Shown here piece by piece: positions 1 to 7,282 of a stretch of DNA of 64,000 nucleotides. Numbering within the stretch: the stretch's first letter is position 1; each line of letters begins with the position of its first letter. Below the pieces are notes generated by a model. The model was not told the DNA's origin. It saw only the letters and a list, made by a program, of their open reading frames with translations, and searched no databases. The position numbers were made by a program, and so were the translations under genes. The DNA is taken from assembly GCA_016787225.1 (NCBI GenBank), contig JAEUUY010000029.1, positions 1 to 64,000 on the forward strand. Reading direction: 5' to 3'. This DNA is from Chitinophagales bacterium. Lineage in GTDB: Bacteria; Bacteroidota; Bacteroidia; Chitinophagales; JADJOU01.

Positions 1-110
1 ATCAGGAAATAATTAAAAAAAATAAAATACATTATATCAATAAAACAATTGAGAAATATAAAATTGCAAAAGACTGTATACTAGCTAATTGAGGGGTAGT
101 TAGATAGAAT

Positions 111-260
111 TAATCATTAGAAGCCACAACGTGGCGAACTATATGATTTAGTTGTCCCGAAGAACCTTCGGGACGATTTAAAATTTGTTTCAATCCCGTA
201 TGTACGGGATTGAAATACAAATTCTTAATCGATTCTGCATTTTCTAATGCGGAATTTGGG
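111..260 (+). repeat. Multi-hairpin intergenic element, copy 1
   Basis: A 150-nt element whose near-identical copy lies inverted at 1887-2027. It contains a series of self-complementary segments: GCCAC/GTGGC (123-135), a 9-bp stem GTCCCGAAG/CTTCGGGAC (154-174), a 13-bp stem with a 2-nt loop (188-215) and GCATT/AATGC (237-250). The second hairpin is the only part that differs strongly from the other copy. The stop-rich content and stem structure argue for a non-coding palindromic element, not the 65-residue reading frame it contains. Whether it is a mobile repeat or a structured RNA cannot be decided from two copies. Confidence 0.8.
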
Positions 261-296
261 ATTAGTGGATAATTTTTGTTTTTCAGTATAAAATTA

Positions 297-326
297 TTGA
301 TAAACAATAAATATTTATTATATTTG
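297..326 (+). promoter_or_regulatory. Bacteroidota-type promoter of the DUF2975 gene
   Basis: TTG at 297-299 is followed after 19 nt by TATATTTG at 319-326, which matches the TTG/TAnnTTTG consensus of Bacteroidota primary sigma promoters. Transcription would start near 333, so the first usable start codon is the ATG at 351. This excludes the longer upstream reading frame. Confidence 0.75.
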
Positions 327-350
327 CATCATTATTCTAAATTCAATAGT

Positions 351-887
351 ATGTCTAAAAAAAATGATGTTATTCTAAAGGTATTGCATGTCATTTCTTG
401 GGTCGTTTTCATAGGATTATGCACGGAGGCAGGGGCATTGATTTTCAATTTTATCTTTAGCCTTTTCAAACCCATTGCTAGTCATAATATCTACAAAGGG
501 CTAGATCTTTCAGGAATCTATGAAAAACAATTTCCGCATTTTATTAGTCTGATGAGTTTTGTTGTGTTATTGGCTGTGCTTAAGGCTTACTTATTTTATC
601 TAGTGGTGAAAATCTTTCTAAAACTAAATCTGGTGAAACCGTTCGATATTGAAATAGCCCATTTGATTGAAAAAATGAGTTTCGAAGCAGTTACAATTTC
701 TATTCTCAGTATTATCGCCCATCAATATACAAAGCGACTTATCCATAAAGGGTACGAAGTTAGCAATGTGGAGAATTACTGGAATGATACCGCTGCTTTT
801 CTCATGATGGCCGCCATCTTATTTGTAATATCCCAAGTATTCAAGAAAGGTATTGATTTGCAAAAAGAAAACGACTTAACTATATAA
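351..887 (+). CDS. DUF2975-type integral membrane protein
   Basis: A 178-residue protein with four predicted membrane segments: VLHVISWVVFIGLCTEAGAL, a second one around FVVLLAVLKAYLFYLVV, a short third, and FLMMAAILFVISQVF near the C terminus. This fits the DUF2975 family, whose genes are characteristically followed by a small YozG-like HTH regulator, exactly as here (3-nt gap). The start at ATG 351 is chosen because the consensus promoter ends at 326, inside the longer open frame. The function of the family is not established. The pair may be a self-regulating membrane/regulator module. The family call comes from recognising the layout and hydrophobic pattern, not from a search. Confidence 0.7.
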   Translation: MSKKNDVILKVLHVISWVVFIGLCTEAGALIFNFIFSLFKPIASHNIYKGLDLSGIYEKQFPHFISLMSFVVLLAVLKAYLFYLVVKIFLKLNLVKPFDIEIAHLIEKMSFEAVTISILSIIAHQYTKRLIHKGYEVSNVENYWNDTAAFLMMAAILFVISQVFKKGIDLQKENDLTI

Positions 888-890
888 ACT

Positions 891-1115
891 ATGCCAATAA
901 TCGTAAACCTTGATGTAATGATGGCTAAGCGAAAAATGTCGCTCAATGAGCTATCGGATAAGGTAGGGCTAACCCTTTCAAATCTTTCCATCCTGAAGAC
1001 AGGCAAAGCAAAGGCAATTCGATTTAGTACCTTGGAAATAATTTGCGATGTATTGGATTGCCAGCCAGGTGATATACTAGAATATGTTAAGGAAATAACA
1101 ATAAAGACCCGCTAA
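891..1115 (+). CDS. Small Cro/C1-type HTH regulator (YozG-like)
   Basis: 74 residues that are almost entirely one helix-turn-helix domain. The sequence reads from IIVNLDVMMAKRKMSLNELS through VGLTLSNLSILKTGKAKAIR to LEIICDVLDCQPGDILEYV, which is the pattern of the HTH_26 family. It starts 3 nt after the DUF2975 stop, so the two are surely co-transcribed from the promoter at 297-326. It probably binds DNA as a dimer and regulates its own operon. The target is not visible. The downstream 940 bases hold no convincing gene. Confidence 0.85.
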   Translation: MPIIVNLDVMMAKRKMSLNELSDKVGLTLSNLSILKTGKAKAIRFSTLEIICDVLDCQPGDILEYVKEITIKTR

Positions 1116-1419
1116 CAACCAAAAAAAATGAAATACAATGAAATTACTGAAATAATTGCTGGGTCTGAAAAACGCAGACATAGAGTTACTAGACAAACTT
1201 ATTCTAAGCGGACAACCTCGACCCGTCAGATGTTTCCTTCTGCCTAAAAATATTCTAAGATTTTCTCAGTTTCGGTTACTCATTATGATATGCAGCAAAC
1301 TAATACCATAAGCGTATTAGTATTTGTCTAAAGTCGAATGTTATACCCTCAACGTGTAAATTTTTGAACACGTATAGACCAATGCATAAGTATAAGATAA
1401 ACAGCGGTTTATTTGCAGG

Positions 1420-1453
1420 CCCCCCCACCCCCTAGGGTACCCCCCCCCACCCC
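1420..1453. other. Clustered C-tracts (possible G-quadruplex on minus strand)
   Basis: Four C runs of 7, 5, 9 and 4 bases are interrupted by single A residues and a central TAGGGTA. In a genome otherwise rich in A/T this is striking. The complementary strand could form a G-quadruplex, and long C runs are prone to slippage. It lies directly beside the 21-bp tandem array. Confidence 0.6.
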
Positions 1454-1457
1454 TATA

Positions 1458-1767
1458 GGTGAGCTGGCTCACCTTTTACCTGAGCTAGCTCACCTCTGAA
1501 ATGAACTGGCTCACCTTTGACATCAGCTGGCTAATCTCTGACCTTAACTAGCTATTCTTGAATAATAGCTCGTTCACCTTTGACATCAGCTAGCTATCAA
1601 AATACATCAGCCAGTTCACCTCGGAACCGAGCCAGCTATCGAAGTACCTGAGCTAGTTCATCTCTGAAACGAGCTAGTTATCGAAAATCCTGAACTGGCT
1701 CACCTCTGAATAGAACGAGCTAACCATAAACCTGAGTCCGTTTGTCTCCAAGGTTAGCTGGTTATGG
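1458..1767. repeat. Degenerate ~21-bp tandem array, about 15 units
   Basis: About fifteen units with a period near 21 bp share a core like GAGCTAGCTCACCTCTGA. The inner AGCTNGCT is palindromic or nearly so in most units, and units alternate between a CACCTCTGA-like spacer and a TATCGAAAAT-like spacer. The 21-bp period equals two helical turns, so the palindromic cores face the same side of the helix. No frame stays open through the array on either strand. I see no leader, cas genes or distinct spacers, so this is not CRISPR. The rest of 1116-2059 has no supported gene. Confidence 0.8.
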
Positions 1768-1852
1768 TGGAGGCTTAGAACTATAAGGGTTTACCTTAGA
1801 TTTACCCCATAACAGTTTTGCCTTTTCGACGAAGGAGAAAACTAATGCAAAT

Positions 1853-1877
1853 AAAAAAAGCCTCGCAAAGGCGAGGC
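1853..1877 (-). terminator. Rho-independent terminator for minus-strand transcription
   Basis: Read on the minus strand, GCCTCGC, a 4-nt loop and GCGAGGC form a perfect 7-bp stem followed by seven T residues. It lies just beyond hairpin element copy 2 and about 180 nt downstream of the minus-strand gene at 2060-2545, so it probably ends that transcript, with the element in its 3' untranslated region. Confidence 0.7.
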
Positions 1878-1886
1878 AGATTTTAA

Positions 1887-2027
1887 CCCAAATTCCGCAT
1901 TAGAAAATGCTGAATCGATTAAGAATTTGTATTTCAATCCCGTACATACGGGATTGAAACAAATTCTAAATCGGGGTTAAACCCAACTAAATCATATAGT
2001 TCGCCACCTTGTGGCTTCTAATGATTA
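1887..2027 (-). repeat. Multi-hairpin intergenic element, copy 2 (inverted)
   Basis: The reverse complement of this 141-nt stretch matches 111-260 almost base for base, including the 13-bp stem at 1932-1959, GCCAC/GTGGC at 2003-2015 and GCATT/AATGC at 1897-1910. The one strongly divergent block (about 1971-1985) is again self-complementary, though with a shorter stem (GGGT/ACCC). The two inverted copies flank a ~1.6-kb segment with the DUF2975/HTH pair. Confidence 0.8.
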
Positions 2028-2059
2028 AATTGGGTTTAAAAACCACAAAAAAAGAACAA

Positions 2060-2545
2060 CTATGGCGCAGGCGGAGTAGCACCCGACCCTCCCTGGCCGG
2101 CGAATCGCTCACGCAGGGTATCATAGACCGCATCCGAGCCTGCGATACCAGCTGCTGCGGCAGCAGCGAATAGCTTGTAGGCAGTCAATGCCGCTACAAA
2201 AGCCTCTGAGCCTGCGAGCATCTGGGTATCATCGATTTTTTCTAGGACTTGGCGCATGCGCCCTGCTATCTTGTCTAGCTGATTGTAGAGGTTCATATCC
2301 TTCTCCATAGCGGTTTTGTCTAGGTAGGCTGGCAGCATATTGCTGTTATTCACTACCGCATTGATAGCATCTTGGGTAAAGGATTTATTCGCTACGTTAA
2401 TTTTTGGGAGCTGTACCCGCTCCTCGACAGTCAAGCCTATGAGAAAAGACAAGGTGTTCTCGATAGTATCGAGCGCATCGTTTACTTTTCCGAGGTCTGC
2501 ATCGGATATGACTGTATCGATCCGATTGTTTGTGAGATTAGACAT
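2060..2545 (-). CDS. Hypothetical helical protein with Ala-rich C terminus
   Basis: 161 residues; I do not recognise the family. It is predicted almost wholly alpha-helical, with polar helices (ISDADLGKVNDALDTIENTL and so on), an alanine run AFVAALTAYKLFAAAAAAGI near residue 130 that could be a hydrophobic hairpin, and a Gly/Pro-rich tail GGSGATPPAP. The ATG at 2545 is preferred over an upstream TTG because a perfect palindrome (2567-2582) lies between them. GC content is clearly higher than in neighbouring intergenic DNA, which supports real coding. It stands alone on the minus strand and probably ends at the hairpin terminator 1853-1877. Confidence 0.65.
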   Translation of the reverse strand: MSNLTNNRIDTVISDADLGKVNDALDTIENTLSFLIGLTVEERVQLPKINVANKSFTQDAINAVVNNSNMLPAYLDKTAMEKDMNLYNQLDKIAGRMRQVLEKIDDTQMLAGSEAFVAALTAYKLFAAAAAAGIAGSDAVYDTLRERFAGQGGSGATPPAP

Positions 2546-2566
2546 AATATCTAAGTTTAAATGGTG

Positions 2567-2582
2567 ATTGGAATATTCCAAT
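2567..2582. promoter_or_regulatory. Perfect 16-bp palindrome, candidate operator
   Basis: ATTGGAATATTCCAAT is its own reverse complement and lies 22 bases upstream of the ATG at 2545 on the minus strand. Position and symmetry suit a dimeric repressor site. The small HTH protein encoded at 891-1115 is one possible binder, but nothing in the sequence shows this. Confidence 0.4.
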
Positions 2583-2665
2583 ACTAAAACGGACTAGACT
2601 ATTCACCTAGTATGCTGTCCTATCAACTATATACTATGTTTTCTAAAATAGTCAAAATTATTTTA

Positions 2666-2673
2666 TATATTTG
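2666..2673 (+). promoter_or_regulatory. Promoter-like minus-7 box with no obvious gene
   Basis: TATATTTG matches TAnnTTTG exactly, but no coding region follows before hsdR at 3106. It may serve a short RNA, be a relic, or face the left edge of the restriction-modification cassette. Confidence 0.3.
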
Positions 2674-2779
2674 TAACTAAAATTAAATAGAATAATAGTG
2701 TCACTAAATCATACCCAATTACTGCGTGTTATCTCCTAAAATAGGTTGGATATCCGAAGAAAGTTAAGGGTGTTATATA

Positions 2780-3080
2780 GTTAGCAGCAAGCATAAAAAG
2801 ACACGACACAGCAGACAGACACGAACTTAAACGAGAAAAAAGTAAACCATTTTGACAGTTGGACAACATACAGACCATATTTCAAGCGGACAACGAGTAA
2901 GCCGACACTCATTGCCGACCCTGTGTTTTTTATTTTTTCCCAACTCGCATTTTTTAAAAACAATTTTAGCCAGCCCGCAAGTTGCACATTTGGCTTTGCC
3001 CCACCCACAAGCCTACCCTTCGCCAAGCCAAAAGAGCCACTTTTTGCCAACGCACAGACAGATTAACGTGATTAAAAAAG
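2780..3080. other. Left flank of the restriction-modification cassette, no gene
   Basis: From about 2780 the base usage changes sharply to C/A-rich, with words such as GACACGACACAGCAGACAG, GCACATTTGGCTTTGCC and GCCAACGCACAGAC (3046-3059). The same vocabulary reappears after hsdM (10220-10380), including GCCAACGCACAGAC unchanged at 10259-10272. Open frames here on both strands have no credible start or family and are composition artefacts. I interpret this as the boundary of a horizontally moved cassette. Confidence 0.5.
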
Positions 3081-3088
3081 TAACTTTG
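3081..3088 (+). promoter_or_regulatory. Minus-7 box of the hsd operon
   Basis: TAACTTTG fits TAnnTTTG and lies 17 nt before the hsdR ATG. No good TTG is present at the usual distance upstream. A start site near 3095 would give a very short leader. Confidence 0.5.
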
Positions 3089-3105
3089 ACAGATATAGAT
3101 TTTAG

Positions 3106-6066
3106 ATGATTAAAGAGCAACAAATAGAAGATAGTTTAATTGCCAAACTGACTGACCTGAAATACAGTTACAGGTCGGACATCAAAGACAGGGCTTCGCT
3201 GGAAAAGAATTTTCGTGAGAAATTTCAGGCACTCAACAGAGTGAATCTGACTGACGCTGAATTTGCCAGACTTCGGGACGAGATTATCAATTCAGACGTT
3301 TTTGCTTCCTCAAAGCGATTACGTGAAAAAAACACTTTCAGCCGTGAGGACGGAACGCCTTTGCATTACACTTTGGTAAACATAAAAGACTGGTGCAAAA
3401 ACGAGTTTGAAGTTATCAATCAACTTCGCATCAATACAGAAAACAGCAACCACCGTTACGATGTGATTTTATTGATTAACGGAATTCCCGTTGTTCAAAT
3501 AGAATTAAAAACGCTTGAAGTAAGCCCACGAAAAGCCATGCAGCAAATTGTGGACTACAAAAGCGACCCAGGCAATGGTTATACAAACTCATTGCTTTGT
3601 TTCATGCAGCTTTTTATTGTTACCAATCGCAGTAACACTTATTATTTCGCTAACAACAACTCTTCTCATTTCAGCTTTAATGCAGACGAGCAATTTTTAC
3701 CTGTTTATCAATTTGCCAGTGAGGACAATAAAAAAATCACACATATAGACGACTTTTCAGAAAAGTTTTTGAGCAAATGCACACTGAGCCAAATGATAAG
3801 CAAATACATGGTATTGGTGGCAAGCGAACAAAAGTTGTTGGTGATGCGACCTTATCAGATTTATGCAGTTAGGGCAATTGTAAATTCAATTCAGGAACAC
3901 AAAGGCAACGGTTATATTTGGCATACAACAGGAAGCGGAAAAACGCTGACATCTTTCAAAGCTTCTACCCTGCTCAAAGACAATCCGAATATTGAAAAAT
4001 GTTTGTTTGTGGTCGACCGCAAAGACTTGGACAGACAAACCCGTGAGGAGTTCAACAAATTTCAGGAAGGTTGCGTTGAAGAAAACACCAATACAGAAAC
4101 TTTAGTAAGGCGAATGCTTTCGGAAGATTACGCCAACAAAGTCATTGTAACGACCATTCAAAAATTGGGTTTGGCTCTAGACCCAAACAACAAAAACAAC
4201 TATAAAGAACGCTTAGAAACATTAAGCGAAAAACGCATTGTTTTTATTTTTGATGAGTGCCACCGTTCACAGTTTGGCGAAAATCATAAAGCCATAAAGG
4301 AGTTTTTCCCGAAAGCACAGTTATTCGGATTTACAGGAACACCAATTTTTGACGACAATGCAACTTACAAGCAAATTGACGGAACAGTTGGCTCGTATGT
4401 AACTACAAGGGACATTTTCCAAAATCCGTTACACAACTACACAATCACTCATGCAATAGAAGATAGAAACGTATTGCGTTTTCATATTGACTATTTCAAG
4501 CCTGAAAAAAATGTAACGGTTGGAAGCATTGACCATAAAAAAGCGGTTGTAAATGCTATTCTAAAAAAACACGATGCTGCAACACACAGCAAACGCTTTA
4601 ACGCATTATTGGCAACGGCTTCTATCAATGATGCCATTGAATACTACGAACTATTCAAAGACATTCAGGCAAGCAAAGCCAAAGAAGATGAAAGCTTCAT
4701 TTCTTTAAATATTGCTTGTGTATTTTCTCCACCTGCCGAAGGAAATAAAGATGTTCAGCAATTGCAGGAAGATTTACAACAGGAAAAAGTTGACAACAAA
4801 GTTGAACCTGAAAAGAAGAAAAAAGCACTTGAAGCCATTATCAGCGATTACAACAAACAATATGGCTCAAACCATAAAATCACTGAATTTGACTTGTATT
4901 ACCAAGATGTTCAGCAACGCATAAAATTTCAGAAGTTCAGCAATGCCGACTATCCACGCAAGAACAAAATTGATTTGGTGATTGTGGTGGATATGTTACT
5001 CACAGGCTTTGACAGTAAATACTTGAACACTTTGTATGTTGACAAGAACTTGAAATTTCACGGATTGATTCAGGCTTTCAGCCGAACCAATCGTATTTTG
5101 AATGACACCAAACCATATGGTAACATTTTAGATTTCCGCCAACAACAAGCCGAAGTTGATAGAGCCATTGCTCTATTTAGCGGTGAAGATACAGGACGAG
5201 CCAAAGAAATTTGGTTGGTTGCCCCTGCACCGAAAGTCATTGAGAAATATCAAGAGGCAGTGAAAGCAATGGAGAAGTGGATGGAAGATAAAAATATGGT
5301 GGCAGAACCGCAGGAAGTTTACAACATCAAAGGCGATGTGGCTCGTGTTGAGTTTATCAACCGCTTTAAAGAAGTGCAACGCCTAAAAACACAGCTTGAC
5401 CAATACACTGACTTAAACGAAGAACAGAAAGCAAAAATTGACGAGCTAATGCCCGAAGAGCAATTGCGTTCGTTCCGCAGTTCGTATTTAGAAATTGCCA
5501 AGCAACTCAAAGAAATTCAGCAAAAAGAAGGCGACAAAGCCCCTGAAAACATTCAGCAATTAGATTTTGAGTTTGTGTTGTTTGCTTCTTCGGTGGTGGA
5601 TTATGACTACATCATGAACCTGATTGCCAAATACACACAAGGCACACCGAAAAAGCAGAAAATGACCCGTGACCAACTCATTGGTGTATTGAGCAGCAGT
5701 GCCAACCTGATGGAAGAAAGGGAAGATATTATTGACTACATCAAAACATTGGAAGTTGGCAAAGCATTGAACGAACATGAAATAAAAGACGGCTATCAAA
5801 ATTTCAAGGAAGAAAAAATTGCGAAGCGATTAGCGGAAATAGCAACCAATAATGGCTTGGAGATTCCGGCTTTACAGCAATTTACAGATGCCATCATAAG
5901 CCGAATGATTTTTGATGCCGACAAATTAAGTGAACTCTTTGAACCTTTAGACTTAGGTTGGAAAGAACGAACCAAAAGAGAATTGGCATTGATGGAAGAA
6001 TTGACACCATTATTAAAAAAACAAGCCGAAGGGCGAGAAATATCAGGACTGAAAGTGTATGAGTAA
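3106..6066 (+). CDS. hsdR: Type I restriction enzyme, HsdR motor/nuclease subunit
   Basis: 986 residues, a usual length for HsdR. The N-terminal PD-(D/E)xK nuclease is visible as D119 in RYDVILL and E133-x-K135 in VQIELKT. The SF2 translocase follows: Walker A TTGSGKT (about 274-280), DECH box at 383-386, FGFTGTP, then VVDMLLTGFDSKYLNTLYVD and an arginine-rich QAFSRTNR motif. The C-terminal third is helical and would contact HsdM/HsdS. The enzyme moves DNA past the bound complex and cuts non-methylated DNA at a distance. Its stop overlaps the hsdS start by 8 nt, so translation is probably coupled. All key residues are intact. Confidence 0.97.
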   Translation: MIKEQQIEDSLIAKLTDLKYSYRSDIKDRASLEKNFREKFQALNRVNLTDAEFARLRDEIINSDVFASSKRLREKNTFSREDGTPLHYTLVNIKDWCKNEFEVINQLRINTENSNHRYDVILLINGIPVVQIELKTLEVSPRKAMQQIVDYKSDPGNGYTNSLLCFMQLFIVTNRSNTYYFANNNSSHFSFNADEQFLPVYQFASEDNKKITHIDDFSEKFLSKCTLSQMISKYMVLVASEQKLLVMRPYQIYAVRAIVNSIQEHKGNGYIWHTTGSGKTLTSFKASTLLKDNPNIEKCLFVVDRKDLDRQTREEFNKFQEGCVEENTNTETLVRRMLSEDYANKVIVTTIQKLGLALDPNNKNNYKERLETLSEKRIVFIFDECHRSQFGENHKAIKEFFPKAQLFGFTGTPIFDDNATYKQIDGTVGSYVTTRDIFQNPLHNYTITHAIEDRNVLRFHIDYFKPEKNVTVGSIDHKKAVVNAILKKHDAATHSKRFNALLATASINDAIEYYELFKDIQASKAKEDESFISLNIACVFSPPAEGNKDVQQLQEDLQQEKVDNKVEPEKKKKALEAIISDYNKQYGSNHKITEFDLYYQDVQQRIKFQKFSNADYPRKNKIDLVIVVDMLLTGFDSKYLNTLYVDKNLKFHGLIQAFSRTNRILNDTKPYGNILDFRQQQAEVDRAIALFSGEDTGRAKEIWLVAPAPKVIEKYQEAVKAMEKWMEDKNMVAEPQEVYNIKGDVARVEFINRFKEVQRLKTQLDQYTDLNEEQKAKIDELMPEEQLRSFRSSYLEIAKQLKEIQQKEGDKAPENIQQLDFEFVLFASSVVDYDYIMNLIAKYTQGTPKKQKMTRDQLIGVLSSSANLMEEREDIIDYIKTLEVGKALNEHEIKDGYQNFKEEKIAKRLAEIATNNGLEIPALQQFTDAIISRMIFDADKLSELFEPLDLGWKERTKRELALMEELTPLLKKQAEGREISGLKVYE

Positions 6067-7282
6067 GAACAACGAAAATAAATTGATACCAACGCTTCGC
6101 TTTCCTGAGTTTTTAAAACTTGAAGGTTGGATTGATACAGAGCTTGGTTATGTTGCAGAATTTATAAACGGAAGAGCTTATAAACAAGAAGAACTTCTTG
6201 ATAAAGGCAAATACAAGGTTCTTCGTGTTGGCAATTTTTTTACAAATAATTCATGGTATTATTCTGACCTTGAATTAGAACCAGAAAAATATTGTGATTA
6301 TGGGGATTTGCTATACGCATGGTCGGCTTCGTTTGGACCTAGGATATGGACAGGGGATAAAACAATTTATCATTATCATATTTGGAAGGTAATAAATAAC
6401 AAGAATATTGATAAACAATTTCTATATGTCCTTTTAGGTCATCAGACTGAAAAAATGAAATCACAGTCTGCTAACGGATTCGCTTTACTTCATATTACAA
6501 AAGGAACTATTGAAAAATGGAAATGTAGTATTCCTAAATCAGAAAAAGAACAGCAGAAAATCGCTGCTTGTCTTTCGTCACTAGATGAAGTCATTACTGC
6601 CGAGAGCGAAAAACTGGAAATACTAAAGGACTACAAAAATGGCTTGCTGCAAAACCTGTTGCCACAGTCAGGGGAAACTGTTCCTAAATTTCGGTTTAAG
6701 GAGTTTGAAGATAGTAGCGACTGGGTTGAAACAACTTTGACACAGGTTGCAGATTATGAAAACGGCAAAGCACACGAACAAGATATTTCAGACGATGGCA
6801 AATTTATTGTTGTGAATTCAAAGTTCATTTCACAAGATGGTGAAGTAAAGAAATTCACAAATACCGCTTTTTTGCCTGCAACCAAAGGCGATGTTTTAAT
6901 GGTGCTTAGTGATATTCCAAATGGAAAAGCCATTGCAAAAAGTTTTTTAGTTGAAGAAGATAATCGATACACCGTAAATCAACGAATTTGCAGAATTACG
7001 CCACGAAATGTCAACAGCAAAATTCTATATTATTTACTAAACAGAAATCCATATTTTCTCGCATTTGACGATGGCGTTAAGCAAACCAATCTAAGAAAAG
7101 ATGATGTTTTGAATTGTCCGTTGCTGATTCCAAGCGACCCAAATGAGCAAGATAAAATTGCCGATACACTTTCTTCGGTAGATGAATTAATAAATGCCCA
7201 AAATCAAAAATTGGAAGCTCTGCAATTGCATAAGAAAGGTTTGTTGCAAGGCTTGTTTCCATCAATAAATAATGAAGAATGA
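6059..7282 (+). CDS. hsdS: Type I restriction-modification specificity subunit HsdS
   Basis: 407 residues with the classical repeated plan: TRD1 (about 10-155), a central conserved helix (EKEQQKIAACLSSLDEVI), TRD2 (about 215-360) and a C-terminal conserved helix (NEQDKIADTLSSVDELINAQ) that pairs with the central one. The LRFPEF and FRFKEF motifs open each half. The two TRDs read the two halves of a split asymmetric DNA target; the target cannot be predicted here. The start overlaps hsdR by 8 nt and the stop overlaps the next gene by 4 nt (ATGA). No second hsdS or inverted repeat suggesting phase-variable TRD shuffling is seen nearby. Confidence 0.95.
   Translation: MSKNNENKLIPTLRFPEFLKLEGWIDTELGYVAEFINGRAYKQEELLDKGKYKVLRVGNFFTNNSWYYSDLELEPEKYCDYGDLLYAWSASFGPRIWTGDKTIYHYHIWKVINNKNIDKQFLYVLLGHQTEKMKSQSANGFALLHITKGTIEKWKCSIPKSEKEQQKIAACLSSLDEVITAESEKLEILKDYKNGLLQNLLPQSGETVPKFRFKEFEDSSDWVETTLTQVADYENGKAHEQDISDDGKFIVVNSKFISQDGEVKKFTNTAFLPATKGDVLMVLSDIPNGKAIAKSFLVEEDNRYTVNQRICRITPRNVNSKILYYLLNRNPYFLAFDDGVKQTNLRKDDVLNCPLLIPSDPNEQDKIADTLSSVDELINAQNQKLEALQLHKKGLLQGLFPSINNEE

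Noticed and set aside
110-307. 65-residue minus-strand reading frame
   Set aside because: It lies wholly inside the hairpin element, and the inverted copy does not keep an equivalent frame because the exchanged hairpin block differs. It is a by-product of the repeat.
1128-1247. 39-codon frame MKYNEITEIIAGSEKRRHRV... right after the HTH gene
   Set aside because: It is close behind the HTH stop, but another frame over the same bases reads MKLLK-stop-LLGLKNADIELL and also looks protein-like. Neither is convincing; it may be the remnant of a decayed gene.
1458-1767. CRISPR array
   Set aside because: Units are degenerate, about 21 bp and contiguous, with no 30-40 bp unique spacers and no cas genes.
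2781-3109. Open frames of 85-89 residues on both strands before hsdR
   Set aside because: They are products of the C/A-rich flank composition, lack any family pattern and overlap each other on opposite strands.
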